This document shows, piece by piece, positions 20,177-30,490 of a DNA stretch of 64,000 bases. The notes below the pieces were generated by a model that made no database searches, was not told the origin of the DNA, and worked only from the letters and a program-made list of their open reading frames with translations. The DNA comes from Blattamonas nauphoetae (Eukaryota; Preaxostyla; Oxymonadida). The stretch covers positions 62,001 through 126,000 of the forward strand of contig JARBJD010000192.1 of assembly GCA_033064195.1 (NCBI GenBank). The letters are read 5' to 3'. A program made the position numbers and the translations under genes. Position 1 is the stretch's first letter, and every line of letters begins with the position of its first letter.

Positions 20177-21685
20177 GCTTAAGCACTCGTTCGAACTGCA
20201 ACTTTCGGATTTGTTTCCACTTGTATCCTTCAAAGAGGGAGAGTCTTGGTTTTTTGAAGAACTCGAGCAGAGAATCGATGAGATTGTAGTGGTATTTCCT
20301 ATGTGCGGTCGGCACTTTCATCGGTTGGGACTTGTCCAGCATTCGTTCCACAAGATTCTCTTCCAGCAAGCGAGGGACACAATCCACGAAATAGAAAACG
20401 TACTTACTGAGCAACTTGAAATGGCGGGAGTGTGGCGCTTGTGCGGAGTGATGGCATGTTCGTTCCAGAAGAGAGCACAGGTCTGTGACATTGAAGAACG
20501 CACGCTCAAAGATACGAGGGAGTATTGTCTCGGTGTCCCAGATCCAGACAATTGCACAGTTCCACGAACGATCGAGAACTCTGTAAAGCATGTCAGTTTG
20601 GTCGGAAGGGGAAGAATTCGATCCATTTTTCGTCTGCTCAATCAGATCGAGGCAGGTGACGATGGTGGATTTGAGATGATAAATCATTCCACTCTTATTC
20701 AGATCCTGGGCAAGATGAGAAGAGACGAAGGCAGACTGTTTCAATGCTGTCTTCGCTGTGAAGGGCGAGACTGTAGATGAGCGAGAGTCCTTCACAAATC
20801 ATTTCCAACACAGCGTTTCCGATGTGAAGTGGTGATTTTGTGAGGAGCGACTTGAGTTGTGAAACATGTGTGGTGAGTGTTGAACACAACCTGCTTGCGA
20901 ACGGGACAAGCTCTGATGATTGTTCAGTCGAGCCAGACGGCATTTCGTGCGTTTGGAGGAATGAAGGGACAATTGAATTCGAATCCCTTGGTTTGTAGAG
21001 CACTTTGAGAGCTCGCGTTGACAGATCAAGTTGTGGTGAGAAGCACAGGTGGGCGAGGATCATTCCATGTGGGATGGACGGCTCATGACTCGCAAAATGA
21101 TCCAGAAAGGCGAGAACTTTGGGTCTGTGGTGGGCGAGGAAGGCGGAATACGATCGAGGAGTCGATGTCCACAACAACAGGCAGTTCGCAATCTGAAACA
21201 AAATGATGGAAATTTGGAGGAAGAAAAACTTTTTTGAGTATTGTTTGATCCCAACATGATATCATCCAGTCAAGAAAATAGGAGGGAATCAACGATTCGC
21301 AGATACGAAGACATTCTGCTTCTGAAGATTTTGCTAATCAAGAAAATCATGAAAAAAACGATAGAAGGTGAAGACCAAGGTCAGACCAATCAGAGACAAC
21401 AATTCCGTGAGAGAAGTCTGAGAAATAACGAGGAAACAAGAATCAAACGGGAACATCAGAAGGCGATGTCGTCTGACAATATAGTTCAATGATTCGTATG
21501 AACCCCGCATCCAGGATGGCTGAAAGGGTCCAATCATATTCTGTGAGAATCATCAGCAGCAGTGAAACACAATCAAGTTTAGACAAACCTTTCGCAAGAA
21601 CAATGAGACCATTCAATACCACTGCACGGAGTGGCTTGCACTCTCCACATATCTGACTTAGAAACACTTTGATCAAGTTCTGCAA
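20177..21685 (-). pseudogene. 5' part of a multi-exon helical-repeat-type gene split by insertion
   Basis: Exons on the minus strand: about 21449-21685 (NLIKVFLSQICGECKPLRAV; DWTLSAILDAGFIRIIELYC), then 20737-21192 (IANCLLLWTSTPRSYSAFLA; HLCFSPQLDLSTRALKVLY) and 20177-20705 (DLNKSGMIYHLKSTIVTCLD). The 31-nt intron at 20706-20736 (GTCTGCC...TTGCCCAG) accounts for an apparent frame change. An acceptor with a strong pyrimidine tract precedes 21192, and a 31-nt intron is also possible at 21418-21448. The exon or exons between 21193 and 21448 are unresolved. Leu-rich helices suggest an ARM-like repeat protein of the lineage-specific kind seen elsewhere in the window. The frame passes into the GCTTAAG duplication, after which the inserted element supplies unrelated codons. 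Confidence 0.6.
20706..20736 (-). other. 31-nt GT-AG intron
   Basis: It joins ...HSEDSIET to DLNKSGMIY in frame, and without it the gene appears frameshifted. The length equals that of an intron in the TTLL gene. Confidence 0.65.
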
Positions 21686-22121
21686 ACAATTGGGAATGGC
21701 ATCCAGATAAAGTCGTCAAACTGTTTGTGTTGCTCTAGTGTGGTCAACTTGAGAATCTGAAGATGGATTGTCAACAATCATGGGACGGAAGTGCGATGAA
21801 CAGTTGGATATTTGTCGTGAATATCGGCAAAACGTCTGGATGAACGTGTGGTGACCCAGAAGAGTTTCTTTTGGTTTGATCAGAAAGGACCACCTTTCAT
21901 GTGTGTGCTGAGTCTCTTAGTGGCTTGAAAAAGTGTAATGTGTTCATAATAATTCGGTCCCTCTGTACAATTATGGCTGTTCGTCTGTTCCATGACGGAA
22001 ACAAGAATGCAGACAGAGCAAGACAAACTGATGTTCAGAAACCAAAAAAGAACACTGTGGGAAATGAAGACGAACTAGGGGTTCAAATCAAAGAAAGATC
22101 AATCAAAGAAAGAAACGAAGA
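21686..22121. other. intergenic or 5' region of the split gene
   Basis: No supported gene. Upstream exons of the split gene may lie here; an acceptor-like TTCCCAATTGTTTGCAG precedes 21685 on the minus strand. Confidence 0.35.
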
Positions 22122-25100
22122 TTAGGGAGGCTCTATTTCGCTCTGAAAAGACGTTGCGCTGTGAACGGACGGCGGGGAGAGTGACTGCTGACTGGCCTCC
22201 AATCGGGACTCAGCTCGGATTCGGATCGGCTTCGAGAACTGGTTTGCATTCGGCCGTTTCATCATTTTTGGAGCAACGTGCATCTCCGATCGATTCTGCA
22301 TCAGCCACTGTGGAACTGGCCCAGCTGTGGCGAGAGAAGGCGTCAGCGACGAGTTTGGTCTGTCTGGAGGGACGAGCGGCGCTTGCTGCCCGACGAGCCG
22401 TGTTCGATTGACGTGATGGACGCTGTTCCTCGTTTCCGTCCCGACTGCCCTCCCCACTCGGCTCACACTGCCCCCACTCCCTTTCTGTGCGTCCCGCTCC
22501 TTCCGTCCCCCTCCCACAGCGTCGTCGGTGAGAGGAGGAGGTGGTGTGTTGTGGATGCTGAGTGGCGTGTCCAGAACCATCGACGGAGATTCAGCCTGAA
22601 TCGGGCGAGAGAATGCTTCCTCGAATTTGACGGTGTGTGTCGTCCGCGATCCTCCAACTTTCTTAGTTCCAGCTGCCACGGCTGCCTCCTCCCGACGAAG
22701 ATCCAACATCCGACGTTCCAGACTTGCCTTCTCTCGCTCCCCACGCAGCCTCTCCCGCTCAGACATGAGTCCAATTCCGGTGATCGACAGCGATTCCATC
22801 GGACCCAACGGGGCAGCGTGGGGTTTTGCCAGATCGTCCACTGTTGGCGTTGGAGATACACTCAGCGGAAGGTGGAAGCGTGCAGTCGCTGTGTTCTTTG
22901 AGTGCGAGGAGAGAATCGAGAGAGCCTGCATTTGGGGTGGCTGGGTGTTTTGTGCTTTTCGTGTTGGCGGAGAGGGATCGCGTGCGAGCTGTGTTGTTGT
23001 GAAGGCAGGTGCGATTCGTTTCATTGCTCGAGACGACGCTGCATCCACTTCCACTTTCGTCCTCTCGTGATGTCCTCCCTCCCCGTCTCTGTCCCCACGC
23101 CACTGATCCATCGAAGGATCTGGAAATGTAAGAAGTTGGGTCTGCGGAACTTGCGCAATCTTTTTCGAGTCGTAGGACGCGGCTGGGTGGGAGTGTTGGT
23201 CTCGCTTCATCCTCTCGAAATCAGCCATCAGCGACGAGATTCGCAGCAATGCTGAGCGTTTTTGGAGAACGGCTTGTCTCTGCTCGATGAATGACGGCGA
23301 CACACACTCAGACATGTCCAGCAGGGGTTGTGAATGGTTGGTGATCACATCGGCTGGCTCCTCGCCGTTCTTCTGCTCGTCTCTCCCACTTCCAAACGAC
23401 GATGTGACTGGCAGAGGAAGCGATCCAACAAACACGAACGATGTCTGGTTCCACAGTGTCGGAGGAAGCGTGTGCGATGACGTGAAGCGCTCCGTGTCTG
23501 CCCCTTTCAGTGTCGTCGTGGGGAGAGACGAGGACAAGCTTGTGGAGGCGAGGGAGGGGTTCGATTGGGTGTGTGTGAGAGAGGTGGTTGGGGATGGGTC
23601 GAGTGGGTTCAGACTCATCAGCGACGAGTCTATCTGAAGAGGACCTGAGATGTGTGATGGCTTCAGGCAGAGTGGCTGTGTCGGCGGGGGAGGGTGCATG
23701 CGGCGTGGTGAGTGGTGAAGAGCGGGCAGGGGTGTCGACTGTGTCGGGGAGATCGACTTCAATTTCTGAGTCGAGCTTGGACGCGAGAGGGGTTGTGGGT
23801 GGGATTGGGACGATGCAGGCTGGGCGATTGTGGGTGGTGTGGGGGTGTCGGAGATTGTCAGCACTTGATTGGTCCGAACGAGCTGGTCGGTGTTCGGTTT
23901 GTCTCTGTTCAGAGTGTACACTGCGTTTTTCTCGCCCACCTTCTCCTTGTTCTCTTTGACACGATTGTCACGTTTGAACATCAACGCTCGGATTCGTCCT
24001 CGCTCTCTTTCCTTCTCTGCCTGCGTCTTCAACACGAGCTCCTTCCGTGTTTTGGAGGAGACTGTCTCAGCTGCGAAGAAGTGCTCGGGTGAGAGAACAA
24101 ATCGCTGGAAATCCAAAAATTCTGGGATTGGGTAGATTTGATAGAACCCACCGAGGTTTTCGCTCGTCCACTTGTCGAAATTGGTGAAGTCTGGTGTTGA
24201 GTCTGTCGGCGGCGTTTTCCGGTCGCTTGGCGAAGGTAACTGTTGTTTAGCTTTCGAAGAAGGAGCCATTCCTTTCTGTTGAGACGGGAGTGGCTGCCGA
24301 TTGTACGATGTGCGATACAAACGACTCATCATTTTCTGTTTCTCTTCTTTGAGGCTTTCTGTGCGGTCTTTGGAGTTTATGTTCATGATAGTCATCGTAT
24401 CCTTCACAACATTGAACTTCACATCATAATCTAAGGGAGTGTCGCACGTGAACGATGGTGAGTGATTCACTTCGATGAGGTGAGGCTCCAGCTTGTGGTC
24501 CAGCATCACATCAAATCCAAGAACTTCAAAACACATACTCACACGCTGAGATACTTTGTCTTGGGGCGTGCACAGTCGATAAGTATGCCTTAGAATCCCA
24601 GAAATCGCTGTGACTGTTTTCACACACACAGCGCAGATCTTATGCCAAACAGCCTCGTCGTCGACTCCCTCCTTCTCTCGCAAGTATTTCCTGTAATCTT
24701 GATGACTCCATTTGCTTCCAGATGGCTCAGATCCATCGTCTTTCGAGTCTCCAGATTTTGAATTGGACTGGGCCTGAATGTAAGAGGTATTCCGCTTATT
24801 CACCGCGTAGTTCGTAAGATGCATGAATGTGTTTTCCAGATTTTCATCTGTGGGTTTGGTATACTCGACAGTTGCAAAGCGGATGATGCCTTTTCTGTGC
24901 ATGAACATCCGCAGCGGATTGCAGGAGGCCACCAGCACGTACAGCCGTAAATCATACTTAAGTCCATTGATGAGGTGAGGCTTGGAAATGTACTGCTGGA
25001 CTACACAATCATCTGTGGAATTTAGGTCTTCGATGTGGCGTGTTAAGAAAATTCCTCGTCCCTGGCACGAAGCATCGGGTTTGACAATAATGGTTTTGGA

Positions 25101-25736
25101 TTTACGGGCACTATTGAAGTATTGTGCAAGTGCATTGTAACTATTGGATATTGAAAGAGTATTGGGCGAAGAATGACGAATGTGAGAAACGAACTCATGT
25201 GGAAGGATCCATGTTGTTGGGACGAATTTATAATCTTCAGGGAACTGGTTTTTCAGTTTATTCATGTTCCTAGCCAGATTGTCTTTTCGGGTGATCTCAC
25301 TCATCCCAGGGAAGTGATTTATTTTCTGAGATCGTTGAAATCAAAAGAAAGGAAACCTGAAAACTTCTAAGTCGCTTTAATCGATCTGTACCAACGGATG
25401 TATCTGTCCAAAACAGATTCCAATCATCTTCGTCTTCAGTTTCCTTCCAATTCATCGCTTTTAGAACATCACGATGAACGTCGTACTTACAACCTATTTT
25501 GAGCAGAAATACGATTGAAGACGAATAGAAATCACACAGGTCAGATTCACATAGATTTTCTTGCGGATTTTGATGAGTGGGAATGCAGTTCTGATCTGTT
25601 CTGGCGTTTTAGCTCGATACTTCTTTGTCTGGGGCTTCTCTTCATCATCCTCGCTCTCACCTGAATTATTAGCTTCAGCATCAACCTTAGAAAGATATGC
25701 AGATTCGAGTGAGCTCCCCTTGAGGAGCTGGCTCAT
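22122..25736 (-). CDS. tubulin-tyrosine-ligase-like protein (probable polyglutamylase), three exons
   Basis: Exons: 25538-25736, 25357-25493 and 22122-25325, with introns of 44 nt (25494-25537) and 31 nt (25326-25356). Splicing restores TTLL sequence across both joins (IYVNLT-CCKYDVHRDVLKAM; RLRSFQ-KINHFPGMSEITRKD). About 1,179 residues. The ATP-grasp ligase core shows IIVKPDASCQGRGIFL near residue 190, YDLRLYVLVAS, MHLTNYAVNK and FDVMLDHKLEPHLIEVNHSPSF. This set is typical of TTLL enzymes that add glutamate chains to tubulin tails on axonemes. The C-terminal 650 residues are Ser/Pro/Thr-rich and disordered. An earlier in-frame ATG at 25784 is an alternative start. A role in flagellar microtubules is inferred from the family. 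Confidence 0.88.
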
Positions 25737-25836
25737 CAAGAAGACGAACAACAATGGGTCAAAAGATGAAGTGGTGAAATGCATCTCGACAGCCAAAAGT
25801 CATAGAATCACGAAAAAAGCACAAAAATCTGGACTG

Positions 25837-26900
25837 CTAATCAAAATAAGCTTCAGTAAAACCAGTGAATTCAGCAGGATCGTTCTTCGATTCCACTGTG
25901 GATTCAGGTTCCATGGACTGTGTGAGTGTTTCGCCACTGCTGTTGATGCTGTTCCCAGACTGGTAACCGTCATATTCGTGACGAGTGGTTTCGGAGGGGG
26001 TGATTGTCTTCTGTTTGGTTGTGCACATGTTTGGGGTGACGAAGAATTCCATCATTATTGTGATTACGAGCTCGATCACAGTTTGGATCATGCCAAAGAC
26101 AGGGCGTCCTCTCTTGGAGAGGAAAGACATGATAAACAGGAACGCGGACCGCGCTATTGAGGCGATGGAGATTGTGATCATTTGAAGGAGCAGCGAACGG
26201 CGCACGCTTCCGACCTTTTTGATGCCAGAGAAGAGGCGGGTCTTGTACAGGATGATAAAGCCAAAGATAATAATGGCAATTGCAACGATTGAATTCAGAA
26301 TCATTTTGTATATCACTTCCACTTGATGGGCCCTCTGACAGAAGCCCTCGCACACGTTGTGGTGATAGTCAAATTCGACGAAGACAAGAAGTATGATGAA
26401 GAACGGAACAACACCCACCGTGAAGGAGATGACTCCAAGAAGAAGGATAGCGATATTTTCGGGAGCTTCCCTTCCAAGAGCGCTTGTACCCCATGAGACG
26501 ATGCAGGCGATGAATGCACCAGCAAACATGTTATCTGCCATCGATGAGAGAAGAAAATCAGCTGGGATCTGAGAGAGGAGATCTGTGCATGTCGTTTTGA
26601 AGGCAGAGAGAGCAATTGTGCTGGATTTTTGATGAAATTTATGAAGAAAGTTTCAGACCGGCAAAGGTAACAGATGGGCATTAGAATTCTAAATAACAAT
26701 CGAAAGGACACAGTGAATTTTTTCCGTTTGATGATTGTTGTGCATTCATTGTAGATGAGGGATGAGGTGCAGAAAACGAAGAAGATTGCGAAAAAAACGC
26801 TGGATACGAGGTGAAAGAGATTTAATCCTTTCAAAAATAAAAAGGAATACATTTGAATCAAGTTCATGGTATACTCCGGAGAGCCAGGTGCGCATGTCAT
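25837..26900 (-). CDS. multi-pass (about seven-helix) membrane protein with a 38-nt intron
   Basis: Exon 1 is 26659-26900 from an ATG at 26900; the intron is 26621-26658 (38 nt, GTCTGAA...AAATCCAG); exon 2 is 25837-26620. The join gives ...ICYLCR-TIALSAFKTTC in frame, 341 residues. Hydrophobic helices are seen at about residues 12-30, 32-50, 68-90, 110-128, 133-155, 170-195, 215-235 and 245-262 (for example IAILLLGVISFTVGVVPFFI and VAIAIIIFGFIILY), followed by a polar Ser/Thr/Glu tail of about 65 residues. The layout recalls seven-helix receptors or TOM1/THH1-like proteins, but no diagnostic motif is visible. Plasma-membrane or endomembrane location is an inference. Confidence 0.7.
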
Positions 26901-26944
26901 GAAACTAGCGTGGCCACATTGATCAAAGTGTAATCGGTTTTTCT
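26901..26944. promoter_or_regulatory. 44-bp divergent start region
   Basis: The ATGs of the membrane-protein gene (26900, minus) and of the alpha-glucosidase gene (26945, plus) are only 44 bp apart. Both promoters must overlap each other or the opposite gene. No recognisable motif is visible in the gap. Confidence 0.6.
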
Positions 26945-29407
26945 ATGTTCATCCTGTTAATTGTGAGTCTCTTTCACGGTGATCCGGTCTATGAACTCTC
27001 CTATGAAGACAGTGCATATGGTTACAAGGGCAAGTACACACTGACTGAAGGAGAGGGTCCATATGGAGAAGATGCAAAAGAACTCGATGTTGAAATCTAC
27101 TTCCAGACTGAAGATCGTCTTCATGTGAAAATATATGACAAAACAGCTACATATGCCGATATTCCAGATGTTATTCAAGTTCCAGAGGTCACTAAGAAGT
27201 GTGACAACCCCAACTACGATGTCTCTCTCATTGACAATAACATCAAAGTCACACGGAAATCTGATCAACACGTCGTCTTTCACATAAATCTTGCGGACTC
27301 AAAGTTGATCTATGAAAGACAATTCATTGAGGTTACAACGACAACAGCCAAGAAACCAATCATCCATGGATGGGGAGAACGCCGTTCAAGATACTCCCTA
27401 CCATACCCTTTTAACTATACTCTCATGAACCATGGCAGAAATATGCCAGATGATGGCCAAGAATTGTACGGTTCCCACCCGTTCCACGTCGAAGTCCTCA
27501 ACAGCGGGAATGCGCACGGGATCCTCTTCTTCAACTCGTTCCCCATGCTCATCAGCCTCGATGATGGGAGCATCAAGTATCAAGCGATGGGAGGAATGCT
27601 GGATTTCTACATCTTCCTCGGCCCGTCCCAAAAGGATGTTGTCAAACAGTACACAGACCTTGTCGGCAAGCCCTGCCTGGTTCCACAATGGGCATTTGGC
27701 TTCCACAATTGTCGTTGGGGATTTAACAACATTCGCGAGGTCATGCTTGAGACGCAGACGTACCGCAACAATGGCATGCCTCTGGACGTCATCTGGTATG
27801 ATATTGACTATCTCGACAAGAAGAAGATCTTCACCACAGACCCAGTTAATTTCCCAAAAGCTTCGATGAAGCGATATATGCAGGATCAGAGACAGAAATA
27901 CGGAACAAGAACGATCGGGATCATCGACCCAGGAATCGGAACGTTTGACGATTATCCTGCCTACAAAGAACTCATCAACACGGGAATGTACTTGAAGAAC
28001 CCCCACACAAACAAAGCATACATTGGAAATGTCTGGCCAGGCGACGTGATCTTCCCAGACTTTAGCAACCCCAACATCGAAGAGTATTGGGTCAATCAAT
28101 ATCAACCATTCCTTAGAGACGTTCCTTTTGATGGAATTTGGAACGACATGAACGAAATCTCGTCTTTCTGCAAGGGATATTGTGACGACACCCCACCTCC
28201 CCAATACCCCTGGGTTCCCCGCGATTACGAGGAAATCCGCACGGATCAAGTTCCATTTGATCTCATCACACACCGTGGCACTTATTTGGAGACTCAGCAG
28301 TTCTACGCCAATCAAGAGAACATCTTCACTGCCGCTGCCCTCCGAAAGGCGTATCCGGGCCGTCGCCCGTTCATTGTGACCCGAGCACACTGGTTGGGAG
28401 CAGGAAGAACGAATGTCATGTGGACGGGAGACAACCACGCCAATTTCACAGACATGCACGACTCGATCGCTCTGACGATGACAGCCGGTCTTTATGGGAT
28501 GCCCTATTCGGGATCCGACATCGGAGGGCATTTCGATGAAGTGACGGCAGAGATATTGACGAGATGGGTGCAGATGTCGTCGTTCTTGTATCCATTCTAC
28601 CGCAATCATGTCACAAGAGACCCAACCCCCCATCCCTGGTACAGGTTTGGCGAGCCGTGGGTGACTATCAACCGAAAGTTCATGTTTGAACGACAATCCA
28701 TTCAGTCGCTCTTCTACACTCTGATGCACGAGGCACACATCTCTGGTATCCCCATCATTCGGTCGCTGTCGATGGAGTTCCCGACAGATGTGAAGACACA
28801 GACAATCGACCGACAAGCGATGCTCGGCGACTGTCTGCTTGTGACGCCCGTGCTGACAGAAGGGGCGACCAGCGTGAGTGGGTACTTCCCAGCTGAGCGT
28901 TGGTATGATTATTATTTGATGAAGGAAGACATGAAAGTGACGATGAAGGGAGCCGATGTGGTCGTCGACGCTGACATGACACACTGTCCTGTGCACATCA
29001 GAGGAGGGTCTGTGCTGACTAAGCAGTACACGCGGGCAGACTCGATTGAGAGGATGAAGGACACACCGCTCACACTCGTCGCTGCACTCAGTCAGAAGAT
29101 GGACGCAAAGGGACAGCTCATCATCGACGATGGAGAGTGCGATTCAGACGAGCTCAAGAGCATCGTGGAGTACACAGCCACTGCGTCCACCTTCACCGCA
29201 AAAGTGACGATGAACAAATACGGCACTGAGCAGGTTGTCAAGACGGTCCGCATTTTGGGACTGAAGGTTCCTTCGATTACATCTGTTTCTGTCTCTCGCG
29301 CGGCTGGCTCTTTCTCATTCAGCTATACTCCAACTTTTGGTGTTCTGGAGATCAATTGGGCGCAAGGATGGCCAGTTGTTCAGGATTTCCAAGTCTCATG
29401 GAAGTAG
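26945..29407 (+). CDS. GH31 alpha-glucosidase
   Basis: An uninterrupted 820-residue frame starts with a signal-peptide-like MFILLIVSLFHG. Family GH31 signatures: GWGERRSRYSLPY (substrate-binding N-domain), PLDVIWYDIDYLD, GIWNDMNEIS with the catalytic nucleophile Asp near residue 399, WTGDNHANF with the acid/base Asp near 496, and YGMPYSGSDIGGHFDE. The C-terminal beta domain (CPVHIRGGSVL) is present. The length fits lysosomal or secreted acid alpha-glucosidases that release glucose from starch, glycogen or maltose; ER glucosidase II alpha is the alternative, but no ER-retention signal is visible at the end. A gut-dwelling protist could use it to digest host or bacterial polysaccharide (inference). 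Confidence 0.93.
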   Translation: MFILLIVSLFHGDPVYELSYEDSAYGYKGKYTLTEGEGPYGEDAKELDVEIYFQTEDRLHVKIYDKTATYADIPDVIQVPEVTKKCDNPNYDVSLIDNNIKVTRKSDQHVVFHINLADSKLIYERQFIEVTTTTAKKPIIHGWGERRSRYSLPYPFNYTLMNHGRNMPDDGQELYGSHPFHVEVLNSGNAHGILFFNSFPMLISLDDGSIKYQAMGGMLDFYIFLGPSQKDVVKQYTDLVGKPCLVPQWAFGFHNCRWGFNNIREVMLETQTYRNNGMPLDVIWYDIDYLDKKKIFTTDPVNFPKASMKRYMQDQRQKYGTRTIGIIDPGIGTFDDYPAYKELINTGMYLKNPHTNKAYIGNVWPGDVIFPDFSNPNIEEYWVNQYQPFLRDVPFDGIWNDMNEISSFCKGYCDDTPPPQYPWVPRDYEEIRTDQVPFDLITHRGTYLETQQFYANQENIFTAAALRKAYPGRRPFIVTRAHWLGAGRTNVMWTGDNHANFTDMHDSIALTMTAGLYGMPYSGSDIGGHFDEVTAEILTRWVQMSSFLYPFYRNHVTRDPTPHPWYRFGEPWVTINRKFMFERQSIQSLFYTLMHEAHISGIPIIRSLSMEFPTDVKTQTIDRQAMLGDCLLVTPVLTEGATSVSGYFPAERWYDYYLMKEDMKVTMKGADVVVDADMTHCPVHIRGGSVLTKQYTRADSIERMKDTPLTLVAALSQKMDAKGQLIIDDGECDSDELKSIVEYTATASTFTAKVTMNKYGTEQVVKTVRILGLKVPSITSVSVSRAAGSFSFSYTPTFGVLEINWAQGWPVVQDFQVSWK

Positions 29408-29591
29408 AGGCCAGTATTTCTCAACTATAACTTCAATACGCTCTGTATAGATTCACTATAATTTTGTTCTTCATCTCACGTCCCTGTTGATGCTTATCTG
29501 TCAAGAAGTTCCAGTCAACTCAAGGATCAAATTTTGGTTGGATCTAACAACTGACTCACTCTTCGCCAAGCTTACGAAAGCACAAAACACT

Positions 29592-30137
29592 ATGCAAAAT
29601 ATTTCGCAGCCGTCCGAACCTTTTGCCCGCAAGAAGAGATGGATGCCAACCGCGCAGCAAAAGAATACCATGACGGAAGAATACATCAAACGCCAAGGCA
29701 ATATCACAACCTTTGACATCCATGCCATTGCCCTCAAAGTTGTGACCACGGAGGAACGTGTGAAGAATTGGTTTTCCAACCATCGGACAAAGCTGCAGGC
29801 GCGTCTTCGTGATGCCCAGACATCACAGAACTTTAATTCAACTCCGGATTCTGTTCAAGTTTTCGCTATTCCAATCTCGCAAAACCCAAAACACCCTATT
29901 CAGCATTTCGTGGAGATAGATCGCCATTCGCCTCCATTGCGTCTTTACCAGCAGACCAACCCGTGGAAAGAAGATCTGCAACTGCTCTTCACTCCAAAGC
30001 AACAACAGTTTGATACGCCAGATCTCCTCGAGATGTTCCATTCTGAAACTCCTTCTGTTTTTGAACCATTGCCACAGCCGACGTGGTCGCCATTTACTCA
30101 GCCAATGTGGTCGCCTTCAACTTCACTCCTTTATTAA
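29592..30137 (+). CDS. homeodomain transcription factor
   Basis: The frame from ATG 29592 gives 181 residues. Residues about 11-70 form a homeodomain: basic start ARKKRWMP, helix 1/2 region (TEEYIKRQGNITTFDIHAIA) and recognition helix VKNWFSNHRTK, with the invariant Trp, Phe, Asn and Arg (WFxNxR). The C-terminal 110 residues are Pro/Gln/Ser-rich and end in repeated TWSPFTQP/MWSPSTS motifs, which could be an activation region. The frame is open a little further upstream (to 29487), but the chosen ATG leaves a compact protein. DNA-binding nuclear regulator by family; targets unknown. Confidence 0.85.
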   Translation: MQNISQPSEPFARKKRWMPTAQQKNTMTEEYIKRQGNITTFDIHAIALKVVTTEERVKNWFSNHRTKLQARLRDAQTSQNFNSTPDSVQVFAIPISQNPKHPIQHFVEIDRHSPPLRLYQQTNPWKEDLQLLFTPKQQQFDTPDLLEMFHSETPSVFEPLPQPTWSPFTQPMWSPSTSLLY

Positions 30138-30490
30138 CGACGATATTTGGATTGTTCTTCGTGAGGATTCAAAGCATTTTCTGCTATTTCTTCCGATACG
30201 AAGTAATATTATTTTATTGGATTAATTATTGTTTTTTCTCCTCTTTCCTGTTCCATCCAGAATCATGCTTCTGTTCCAACTTCTCACTTGTTTGTTTTCC
30301 TTGCACCTTTTTGATGTGTTTTTTATCTCAAAACGCCAATTCCGACGGAGAAAGTTTTCTGGGACAGTGCGATCTGCGTCCTGGACAAATTGAGTGACGT
30401 TTTTCTCGTCAATGATCATCTCAAAAACGTCAAGATGGTGAATAATCATCGTTGAAATCAAAACAATTAAGAAATGAGTGAAATGAAGAT
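30138..30490. other. convergent intergenic spacer
   Basis: AT-rich 3' flanks of the homeodomain and kelch-FYVE genes; no gene or strong hairpin is seen. Confidence 0.4.

Noticed and set aside
20700-20740. Frameshift in the helical-repeat gene
   Set aside because: A 31-nt GT-AG intron explains the frame change.
23287-23959. Plus-strand frames opposite the TTLL C-terminal region
   Set aside because: They are antisense shadows of the Ser/Pro/Thr-rich tail of the TTLL protein.
27398-28996. Long 532-residue minus-strand frame opposite the GH31 gene
   Set aside because: Antisense shadow of a strongly supported GH31 coding sequence; its composition (His/Val/Cys/Arg) fits reverse-strand bias.
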